Positions 52,133 through 61,995 of a stretch of 64,000 nt of DNA are shown here, piece after piece. This DNA is from Peltaster fructicola (taxonomy: Eukaryota > Ascomycota > Dothideomycetes). Location: the NCBI GenBank assembly GCA_001592805.2, contig CP051141.1, positions 3,348,001 through 3,412,000 of the forward strand, written 5' to 3'. The position numbers and the translations under genes are program-made. Each line of letters opens with the position of its first letter. The stretch's first letter is position 1. The notes beneath the pieces were generated by a model. The model made no database searches. It was not told the DNA's origin and saw nothing but the letters and a program-made list of their open reading frames with translations.

Positions 52133-53626
52133 ATGGCAGACTTCGCAGCTGCCCAGGAAAGAATACGAGCTCGTCGCGCTGCAACAGCGGCACTGCACTA
52201 CTCACGCGCACCGATCACACCAGAGCAAGCAACACAATCTCCGTTCCACCAACTCCCTCCTCCTTTGCGCGCTCTGATTGCCGACTCTACACATTTCTGG
52301 GATACTCTCAGGTCGTCGTTTGGCACATCGCCTGCATTTCGTGTTGGTCAGGTCGATTCCGAACTCCTCGATGAGGAACTTCTCGACTTGCTCAGCAAAC
52401 AAGTCGGAGATGGGTTGAAACTGCTGGGCGCACATCTTAAGGAGGACTGGGCGGCGGAGATCGCACTTGCGTTACGATTGGCATTGTGGAAGCTCTCGAT
52501 CTGGGACCATGGCGCGAGCTATGGAGCAAATCTACAAGGACTGAAGTATGTTGATGCACGTTCGACAGACGTCAATTCACCTCGTGACGCGACACGAGGG
52601 CAGAAGGCTGCGTACGGTCTGATCACAGTCGTCGGACGATACGCCTGGAAGAGATGGTCAGATTGGCTGACGAGTCGCGATGCTGGCTACGACCTGCCTT
52701 CACCTCGAATACAACATTTGAACAGACTCACGAACACCTTGACGACCACGCACGAGATAGCCTCGTTCAGCTCCTTCCTCGTCTTCCTGTATAACGGCAG
52801 ATACAGAACTCTGACTGACCGCATACTGCGCATGCGCCTCGTTCCATCAACGAACCAGACAAACCGAGAAGTCAGCTTCGAGTATCTCAATCGACAGCTC
52901 GTCTGGCATGCGTTCACCGAGTTCCTCCTCTTCCTCCTTCCGCTCGTGGGCATCAGTCGATGGCGTAGATGGGTGAACAAGGCGTGGAAGAAGCTCGTAC
53001 AGTACTTCACCCGTATGCGACAAGGACGAAGAGCATCTATGGCCATTGCAGAAGAGTTGGAGCACAAGGGCGAGCTTGCATATCTACCGGAGAGGACTTG
53101 TCCGATATGCTATCAAGATCAGAACCCATCGACAGGTCAAAGTGAGCAGGACGTAATCAACGCAGGCTCGAACAGCGGCATCATTGGCAGCGCCGCCACA
53201 GACATTACGAATCCATACGAGACAATACCGTGCGGCTGTGTGTACTGCTACATCTGTCTCACACAGCGCATAGAGGCAGAAGAAGGCGAAGGATTCACTT
53301 GTCTGCGTTGTGGTGAGCCGGCTGTGAAGTCCTGCAAGCCGTGGAATGGCGACGTCTTAGAGGAGACAGATTTCCGACCTACGAACTTCCAATCCAGTGC
53401 TCTTGAAAGAAGCGAGAGCATACCCAGACCACCAAGTAGGAAGAGTGTGGCATTTGCGGACGACCTGGAAGAGTCTGGGATCAATGTCAACACTGACTAC
53501 AGCGATAACGATAGCATGAGAAGCGGCATGCTGTCGCCCGTCGAGCCGATGCCTGTGGATGATCGTGAGGATCAGTCGCCGTGGTCGAGATTTGACGACG
53601 AAGAAGAGAGTGCAGAGGAGGATTGA
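52133..53626 (+). CDS. PEX2: Peroxin Pex2, RING E3 ligase of the peroxisomal membrane
   Basis: 497 aa from ATG 52133, single exon. The N-terminal Pex2/Pex12 domain covers residues about 40-320, with DSELLDEELLDLLSKQVGDG, EIALALRLALWKLSIWDHGAS and membrane helices around 200-300 (FTEFLLFLLPLVGISRW). The C-terminal RING reads CPICYQDQ, then CGCVYCYICLTQRIEAEEGE and CLRCGEP. After it comes an acidic Ser-rich tail of about 90 residues, longer than in yeast. Pex2, Pex10 and Pex12 form the retrotranslocation channel that ubiquitinates the import receptor Pex5. Confidence 0.93.
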   Translation: MADFAAAQERIRARRAATAALHYSRAPITPEQATQSPFHQLPPPLRALIADSTHFWDTLRSSFGTSPAFRVGQVDSELLDEELLDLLSKQVGDGLKLLGAHLKEDWAAEIALALRLALWKLSIWDHGASYGANLQGLKYVDARSTDVNSPRDATRGQKAAYGLITVVGRYAWKRWSDWLTSRDAGYDLPSPRIQHLNRLTNTLTTTHEIASFSSFLVFLYNGRYRTLTDRILRMRLVPSTNQTNREVSFEYLNRQLVWHAFTEFLLFLLPLVGISRWRRWVNKAWKKLVQYFTRMRQGRRASMAIAEELEHKGELAYLPERTCPICYQDQNPSTGQSEQDVINAGSNSGIIGSAATDITNPYETIPCGCVYCYICLTQRIEAEEGEGFTCLRCGEPAVKSCKPWNGDVLEETDFRPTNFQSSALERSESIPRPPSRKSVAFADDLEESGINVNTDYSDNDSMRSGMLSPVEPMPVDDREDQSPWSRFDDEEESAEED

Positions 53627-54170
53627 AATTGCTGCAGTTGGCCCGACGAAGCAGTCCCTCAAGCATTTGAGACGACGAGTCCACGCATCTATCATCGCAG
53701 AGTCACTGTGCTCGCCGTATAATCACCAGATATCGGCGCCTTACCAAGAGTGAGCAGGAATCTACCGCATATCAGATATGATGCTTAGCAAGGCAGGTCA
53801 TTGCTCAATTTTATGCTATCAGCCTCGCGCAACATACATGTACGCACAACGGCACATCCAGTGTATGTAACACTTCAAACACCACTATTACACCTTCTAG
53901 GGTATAGCAACATTGTTGCTCATCATCATACCTGAAGTTGTGAGCACAACCTACATGTACTAGCTACACATGTGCAAGCTGCGTCAGAGCCGCGGAACGA
54001 CGTCACTGATACGGTGCAGCTACACATACTTACATCACTAACAATCTACACACGCCTGCATCGCACAAACGTATCCTGGGTCTGCATACTTGAGTCTCGG
54101 ACGACTCTCCGCCGATAGCAGTCAAGTGGAGAGCCATTGTTGGCAATCTTCACATCGCCCATACGTCAAG
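53627..54170. other. Intergenic, promoter of the 6PGDH-like gene
   Basis: The 544-bp gap holds short inverted motifs such as ACATGTAC repeats near 53836 and 53951, and no gene. Confidence 0.4.
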
Positions 54171-55761
54171 ATGGCACAAGAACTGAAGCTTGAAAAGCTT
54201 GCGATGATTGGCTGTGGATCAATGGGAGGTGGAATGGGCCAGCTCTTCGCAGATCATGGCTATCAAGTCGGCCTTCAGGATCCTTCCACAGATGCCATGG
54301 ACAAGATCGTCAAGGAGGCAAAGGAGAACAACATTGGCGATAAAGTCCACCGTTTCGACGACTACTCCTCCCTGTGCAAATGGCTTGGCAATCCCAAGGT
54401 CTTCGTCTGGTCATTGCCTCAGTGAGTCAAGTAGCAAGCGTCAGAGACATTCCTACTAACTACGTCAGCGGCACTGTGGGAGATAAAGTCTTGGACGGTC
54501 TAATGCCATACCTGAAGAAAGGCGACATCATCATCGATGCAGCAAACGAACACTGGGAAAACAGCGAACGTAGACAAGGCAAGGTCGTGCCTAAGGGCAT
54601 TCGTTACATTGCCATGGGCGTGAGTGGTGGTTATCAGGCAGCGTAGGTTTAGTCATGTTTCCACTCCCTCAGCTAACACAGTACAGCCGACGAGGACCTT
54701 CGTGCTGTCCCAGTGGTGATGACGAGTCTCTCGACTTAGTTCTCCCGCACATACAGAAGATCGCAGCCAAAGATGCAGAAGGACGACCATGTGCACAGAA
54801 AATTGGCACTGGCAGTGCTGGCCATTATGTTAAGATGATCCATAACGGCATCGAGCACGGCATGATGGCTGCCATATCCGAAGCCTGGGGCGTCATGACC
54901 AAAGGCCTGAAGATGCCTCTAGAGGACGTCGCCAAAGAGTTCTATCGCTGGAACGACAAGGGCGAGTTCAAGAATACTTTCCTCGTCAGAATCGGCGGCG
55001 ACATCTGCTCTACGAAGGATCCAAAGACCGATGATCATATCCTCGATCGAGTCGAGGACAAAGTCGTCCAGGATGTGGTCGGTGAGGAAGGCACTGGCGT
55101 GTGGTCGAACGAAGAAGAGATCCACGAACACATCCCAGCTCCCACGCTCACCGTGGCACACTACCTACGCATTGCATCTGCAGACCTCGCGCAGCGACGT
55201 AAAGTCAAGAAGAACTTCGACTTTGACTATCCACCTCAGCAGATCGACGTCCCTGACAAAGCAGAGTTTCTCGAATCACTGCGCATCGCTACATATGCCG
55301 CCTGCTTGGCGTCGTATATCGAGGGCATGAATGTCATCTGGCGAGCCAACAAGGAGAAGAAGTTCAACATCAATTTCGACAATGTGCTCCATATCTGGCA
55401 TGCTGGTTGCATCATCCAAACCGACTACATCACTCGCGAACTTATGGAGCCGATCTACAAGGACTGGCAGACCAAGGACAACATCAATCCGCTCTACGAG
55501 ACGACTATCGCCAAGGAGTTTCAGAGGAGTTTTCCGGCATTGAAGAAGGTGGTGCTGAAGGGAACCGAAGGAGATCATATCGTGCCTACGTTGAGTGCGA
55601 CGCTCGCATATCTCAAGATCCAAACAAGCACTGATCTGCCTACGAGCTTCCTCGAGGCTGAGCTGGACTACTTCGGCAACCACCGCTTCGATGAGAAGGG
55701 CGACGACCCATCAGGTAAGCCTCAGATGGGCAAGTACACATACGAATGGAAGGCAGCGTAG
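54171..55761 (+). CDS. Divergent 6-phosphogluconate-dehydrogenase-like oxidoreductase
   Basis: Exons 54171-54421, 54469-54642 and 54687-55761 give 499 aa. The N-terminal NADP-binding fold has MIGCGSMGGGMGQLFADHGY. The substrate signature SGG is present (MGVSGGYQAARRGPS), as are the catalytic Lys and Glu in YVKMIHNGIEHGMM (about residues 191 and 198). The C-terminal helical domain ends GKYTYEWKAA. Two phosphate-binding residues of true 6PGDH are replaced: Lys of the KGTGKW motif is Glu (EEGTGVW), and Arg of QRDYFGAH is Leu (ELDYFGNH). It is thus probably not the pentose-phosphate enzyme but a fungal paralogue with another beta-hydroxyacid substrate; this is inference. Confidence 0.85.
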
Positions 55762-57033
55762 TCGCAGCGTCGCTTGTAGAGAGTGGCGGATGCCACGTCT
55801 ATCCCTCATAATCCGATCTTTCTTCGCCACTGTTCAATCTCGTCCTGTCGTCATTCCTGATGAAGCAGCTCCAGGCTCGTTCTCGCGTTGTGCTGTACTT
55901 TCGCCCCCAGCTGATGTACGAACTACCTGTCATTAGTAAGACGCGGCATGCTGGGCTAAGAAAAAGCTCCCGGAGAGCCAACGCCAATGAGTCGGTGGCG
56001 TTGGTGTCAGAGTAGACCTCTTTCATGGTCAAGGACAGACAAAACGGCACTTGAGGTTCTCAACAAGCTTTTTTCGGAGACAAGAAAGAAAGACTTCAAG
56101 CCTGCCCCAGCACTGTCACCTCCGACGGCGGCGTGCCAGCAGCCTCTCCATCGTCATGCGTGGCTCCTGATCGCTGAACAGCCGGATCAGCGAAGTGTCT
56201 ACAAGCTTTCGACTAACCATGTCCAGTTGGCATGGCTATGCGAATGGTCAACGGTCTTCGAGTACAACCGTGCTACGTCCGATATCATTTGTTGGCTCAC
56301 CTAAGAAGGGATTGCGTTATGGTCTAGTTAAATGGGCTGCTTCCAACATAGCGGAATAGAAGTATTCAGTCCCGTCTAGAAGAGGTATGGAACGAGTTGT
56401 GATGCGAGTCACTGAACCTCGCACAGCGGCTCATCGCTCCGCATCAATGCCGTCATCGAGCGCAGGTACAGACAAGTAATGGACCTGGGTAAGAAAGTCG
56501 ATCCATGTATCCATGTCGCGAGCGTTGAAAGCACATCCTTCGCTTGCAGCTAGGTTAATCTCCCAGCTATTGGCCGTCCGCAACAGCGAGTCATATAAAA
56601 GTGTCCGCCGCAAAGTGGGATGGCAGCAAGCACTGCGAGGCTCATTGGCGGTTCTGCGACAGGCGCGCACATCAGATCTTAAGCAGCAGAGCGCTTCTTA
56701 TTGACGGCAATCGCTTGCTTACATTCACCAGGAGGTAGCGCATGCTTTCGACCCGAGTCCGTGATTAATCTTAACTACACAGAGACTCCGACACTCCCGC
56801 CACTTGCACCTGGGACGTGCATGAGCTTGATAAACCCTGCCTCTTCCTTGCTGACAGAGAAAGCTATCATACGATCATTTTCACTGCTCTTTCCTTGCCA
56901 CTACTCTGCTGCAGCTCGACCTCACTTCGTCTTCTTGTTGTCTACTTCTACCGTTCTCCCACATACCGCACGACAGAAGCTTGCACGCGTCGGAGTGTGT
57001 ACCGTGTGTGGTTGAGGTGTCACAAGCTCTCAA
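55762..57033. other. Gene-free stretch of 1.3 kb
   Basis: It lies between the 6PGDH-like gene and the methyltransferase gene, both on the plus strand. No frame with a recognisable domain, RNA gene or repeat is seen. The right part presumably holds the methyltransferase promoter and leader (pyrimidine-rich around 56880-56990). Confidence 0.4.
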
Positions 57034-58345
57034 ATGGCGCCGCCGGGAGTGCAGGATGTCCCAACGCAATCACGCTCGACTTCGTGTAGAAGTGCATTCT
57101 TCGGTATCTGTGACCGCAGCAGTGCAAAGTCGAAGAACAACACTGCGAACGAGAAGAAGCTCGATGCCTTCCAGTCCAGCGATGAGGAAGGCTCGCCTGT
57201 GCCAAGTGGTCGCTCAAGCGGATCACGTGAGAGGCAACAACACTACACAGTCGACCGCACTGCCTCGACCAAGCGTATCAAGACGTTCACCACGTCTTTC
57301 AAGTACCTCCTGCACCTCACGCCACAGCAGGTCGATGACTTCATGGCGTCTTACGTGATCTACAACCTCGACTGGAAGAACGAGGAAGAAATGATTCGAG
57401 TCCTTGGACCTAATTATCCCGAGAAGGTCGGCGATTGCCTGAGAGCATACTACGGTCAGTACGAAACCTGCCAAGATTGACCGTAGCTGACATCCTCCCG
57501 CAGGAGTGCTGAATCATCTCTGCAGTCTTGGAGACGTCGAAAAGATGTACATTCCTCCTCTGATGGACTACCGCGCCTCACCACTCGACAACCAGCTGCT
57601 TTACGAGGAGTCGATAGCTCGACACATTTCTCTCAAACCAGGCGACAAAGTACTTGACCTAGGTTGCGGTCGTGGCAGAGTAGCCGCACACATCTCTCAA
57701 TTCGCACATGTTCAAGTTACCGGCATGAATATCGATCCCAATCAGATCGCACAGGCAAAGTCCTTCAATACCGAACGACGATACGACAATAACTTTGTCA
57801 TTCACGATCAGAACGATCTCCCACTACCGTTTGAGAACAACCAGTTCGATGCATTCTACCAGATCCAAGCGCTCAGTCTCTGCAAGGACCTGCCGGCGCT
57901 CTTCAAGGAGTTGTACCGTATCGTCAAGCCGGGTGCCAAGATCTCCCTCCTCGACTGGGTGAGCTTGCCAGCCTATGACCCGACCAATGCAGAGCACGCA
58001 GAGCTCATGCGACGAGTCAAGCCCTTGATCGGTGCTGTTGGCACTCCCACGCCGAAGAGCCTGGCGCAAGATCTCGAAGACGCTGGCTTCAAGGTTGTGC
58101 TCTCCGACAATGCTAGTGTCGACGGCCTGCAAGCACCAGTGATTGACAAGGTCGACATCTACTTCCGAGCTATGCGAAAGATAATCCTAGGCCTCGTCAA
58201 GCTACACATCTTACCGCCACATTTCAAGACTTTGATCAACAGACTCTGTCTTGATGGTCAGGCGTTCGTCAAGATGGACAAGATGCGCTTGATTAGCACA
58301 AGTTATCGCATCATTGCTGAGAAGCCGCTTGTCGAGAAGTTGTAA
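57034..58345 (+). CDS. Erg6-like SAM-dependent methyltransferase
   Basis: Exons 57034-57454 and 57504-58345 give 420 aa. Residues about 185-300 form a class I methyltransferase: VLDLGCGRGRVAAHISQ (SAM-binding), VTGMNIDPNQIAQAK, and YQIQALSLCKDLPALFKELY, text close to sterol C-24 methyltransferases (Erg6). The C-terminus resembles the sterol-binding domain. The N-terminal 80 residues are Ser/Arg-rich and longer than in Erg6. The core differs enough (GCGRGR in place of GCGVGGP) that this is more likely one of the ERG6-like paralogues of filamentous fungi than the essential ergosterol enzyme. Confidence 0.8.
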
Positions 58346-58914
58346 TGTGCTGCCAGACTCTTCTCTACACCACTCTTCACTTCTTGCGTTCAAGCGCTTT
58401 CGATATATCGAGCCCGCGAAGATCAGCTGCGAAAGGCACCGCATAGACTCAGAGGCATGGCTGATCTAGATCGAAGTGCCGAGGGTGCAGCATAGGGCGA
58501 ACTGCCAAGCTTGCAGCAGTAATGAGTCTCAGTCTAGAGCTTGCTGTAGCATTGTAGTCCTGAAAAATCGACCGATGCCATACTGCTGGAGTCAGGAACC
58601 AGACTCTCACCAAGATGTGACTCTAAGTCTACCATGCCGTTGCTGTGCTGTAGTGAAGGAGTGACCACTTGCTGCTACAACGTATTTCTCCATAGGAAAA
58701 TGCGTGTAATGTGAAAATGACAGTAACGTCACTCGTTGAAGCCGAGCATGCCGACATTTCATGCGGCTGACGAAGACTAGACTCAGAATAATGAATATGA
58801 CGATCACACACTTCTGATCGTCGCAAGCTACAGCATACTACTTACTACATGCATCTGTCTCTCATTTTTCCATCTTTGACATCGAGATAGACCCTCCTCT
58901 CACGCCGGGTAGCG
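58346..58914. other. Intergenic, promoter of SYP1
   Basis: 569-bp gap between two plus-strand genes with no recognised feature. Confidence 0.4.
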
Positions 58915-61900
58915 ATGGAGAGAACCGAGTACCCAGCCATGCTGGTATGTTCGTTGTCGCAACAATCAATGCGCCTAAACACCGACTGACTGAAGAGCTT
59001 CACAGGCTGCGCTCGCGCCTGCTCAAGCCGTGGAAGTGCTCAATGATCGCGTAGGACATGTCGGGAAACTCAACTCTGAGATCGCAGAGTGGCTCGCCGT
59101 GAGGTCTCCCAGCTGTCCATGACGCGACGCTGAGACTGACAAGCACAGGAACGACGACGACTCGAGGAGAGCTACGCCAATGGACTGCGCAAGCTGGCGC
59201 GACGACCTGTACAAGGCGTCGATCTTGGGTGAGCAGCAGTAGCAGGGTAGCAGTACGCAGTATGAGCACCAACTGACGACGATATTCAGGATTTTCTCGA
59301 TACCATGGAGCTCTCTCACGACGGCAACCGAAACACAGGCCGAAGCGCATGCCTCTCTCGCCGCGAAGATCGAGACCGACGTCGAGCGACCTTTACGAGA
59401 CTTCACGAAGAACAGTCGGGAGCTGCAGGCGATCGCAACCATGCAAGGCAACCTCGGCGCATTGGCGAAAGACGTAGATCAGGCGCAATCGAAGGTAGAC
59501 AAGCTACAGAACAGGGGAGAGCGCGCAGACTCCAGCAAGGCGGTACAGGCAAATCAAGAGCTGGAGCAGGCGCAGGTACAATGGGAGTCTCAGGCACCAT
59601 ACGTATTTGAGAACCTCCAGGCACTGGACGAGGCGCGTCTCAACCACCTGAGAGACGTCCTGACGCAGCTGCAAACACACGAAGTCGACCAGGTTGAGAA
59701 AGATCGCGTGCCGGCAGAGCAATGTCTGAACGCGCTGCTGAATGTCGAAATTGCAGATGAGATTAAGACCTTCCAACTAAAGGCCGTCCAGAGCAGACCA
59801 CGAGTCGAGCGACCAACGCGACAAGCATCTGGTCCATCGTCACCCACAAATGCCGCTCCTGTGACACGACCATCGCTGCCCACCACGCTCTCTCAAACAA
59901 CCACAGATGACGCTAATGGATCGCTTCAGGAGGACGAGAAGCAGAAGAAGGGCCCACTGAAGAGTCTGAAGCGTTTCAGCACCGTGATAGGACGAAAGAA
60001 GGACAGAGGCAGCAAGCTACCGCCTCAGCTTGATTCAATGGCTGAAGTTCCGGAGTCGAAGTCTCGCGGCTTTGGCGGTTTTGGTAGGAAGAAGAAGGAC
60101 GCTACGAATCTGGATGTGCCTGCAGAGACTGCCTCGATGCAACGACCATACTCACCACTGAGGATTGGCAGTGAGGCTTTCGAGCCGACAGAGATGCGGG
60201 AGGTGAGCAATGCGGCCAGTGGGGACCATACGAGAGATCCCAACGGTACTACTGCGGAAGCTCTTGCTCCATCTCTGCCAAACGGCAGTCATCAGGGGAA
60301 TGTCACAGATATACAAGCACCTCTACCTGGCACTTCAACACAAGCCGATACACCAAGACAAGACAACGAAGGTTTCTCTTTGCCGGACGACCACATGGAT
60401 GCCATCACACGCGCTCAGCAAGAGGCCATGGCTAATCTAGAAGGAACGGCTCCTCAATACAACGTCAACATAAAGGACGCTCCCATTGCAGATGAGCGCA
60501 ACGGCGATGCTGATGCCGCCTTGGCTAGCATGGCATCGAAGCTTCAAATGGTGAGGTTCACATTGATCAACAACGAAAAGCGGCTGATGTTCTTCTAGGA
60601 AGCACCGCCTCCTCAACGTCGTGCTGGTACCATCAGAGGGCGACGAGATGCACGGAACAGTACTTACATCCCACCTCACGAGCCGCCGACCACAAGCTCC
60701 GAAGAACCTCTAGGCGATCTCGCAAGAGCCAGGGCGTTCAATGCATCCACAGCTTCGTTCCCGAGCAGTCCAGTCGACCCTCCTACAACCTCGCTGCCAC
60801 CAGTACCAGCGATCATACCTGCAACTGCAGCAGCTTCGACTACATCTGCTTACCCACCTATTCCAGCAGCTTTCATCCCTCAAGCATCAACGTCGACTGC
60901 TTCTGCTTCTGCATTCCCACCTGTACCGGCAGCTTTCAACCCGTCGGCGTCAACTTCATCTGCTTTCTCCTCTCTACAAGTGGCTCCTGAGGCTGCTTCG
61001 CCTCTCAAGTCGATTCCTCGAACACTGACGGCAGACGGCACTGGCGACAATCAATCTATCCGATCAGGTCGTTCGCTTGCAAGCACAACCAGCCAAGGAC
61101 ACCGTCATCCAGAACTATCGGAGAATGGTCTCAACGTCTCTATCATCGAAAGTGTCAGTGCACGATTCGAGAGCGGTAAGCTAGTCAGTTCGTCCCTCAC
61201 AGGAGAGATCGCAGTTGCATATCACGGTTCTGGCGCTCCGAACGGTGTTGAGAACATCCGAATCACCAACTTCGGCCTCCTAGAAAAGGTCGTACCGAAT
61301 TCTGCTTTCGTCATGCCTGCAGCTACAGGCACTGAGGGTGAATACACTCTCAGCCATGCGAACATTGCAAGGACACAAGTTGCGTTCAAGTATCAAGCCA
61401 GGAGCGATGATTCTGGATCGATTGCACCTCTCTTGATCACTACGGCATTCAAGATCGAAGCAGCGCAGGCATCAGTCATCGTCAGCTATGCTCTAAACCC
61501 AGCCTTCGTCCACTCAGCGCCTTCAATAAGTCTTAGCAACGTCATGCTGGCACTCACACTCGAAGGAACCAAAGCAACAGGCTGTCAGTCGAAGCCAGTC
61601 GGAACATTCTCACGCGAGAAGAACCTCATCTTCTGGCAGCTAGGCGACATCACACTTACGCGCGGTGCTGCCCCATCGAAACTGCTCGCTCGATTCACCA
61701 CCGAATCAGAGGCCAAGACTGGCAGCGTAGAAGCAAGATGGGAGATTGTCGGTGAGCAGACCGCAACACTCGGCAGTGGAGTCGCCATCACTGCTCAGAG
61801 CCACGGCGCAGACCCTTTCGCAGACGAGAGTGCTCAAGGCCAATACAAGCCTGTGCATACGGTCAGGAAGCTGGTGAGCGGCAGCTACGCCATGCGATAA
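58915..61900 (+). CDS. SYP1: Syp1-like muniscin (F-BAR plus mu-homology domain), endocytic adaptor
   Basis: Five exons, 58915-58944 (10 codons), 59006-59098, 59149-59228, 59290-60550 and 60599-61900, give 921 aa. The N-terminus is an F-BAR coiled coil (AEWLAERRRLEESYANGLRK, AKIETDVERPLRDF, VQWESQAPYVFENLQALDEA). A long Pro/Ser linker with imperfect PPxPA repeats (60780-60970) follows, then the mu-homology domain (LNVSIIESVSARFESGKLVS, FAVAYHG-like IAVAYHGSG, ENIRITNFGLLEKVVPN) to the end. Syp1/FCHo proteins bind the plasma membrane early in clathrin-mediated endocytosis and shape septin and actin organisation. Exon 1 was chosen by its ATG and frame-keeping 61-nt intron. Confidence 0.9.
60551..60598 (+). 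other. Intron 4 of SYP1, whose acceptor makes an in-frame stop
   Basis: 48 nt, GTGAGG to CTAG, frame-neutral. If kept, the message reads 15 extra codons and stops at the TAG of the acceptor, ending the protein before the mu-homology domain. Confidence 0.75.
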
Positions 61901-61995
61901 GCATTCAAAGGTGAACAAAAAGGTTGGAGGATTGTCTGATCCTTGATTTTGCAGATACCCTTTCAAGCAGTTCAGATTGATTCGGTATATAATTG

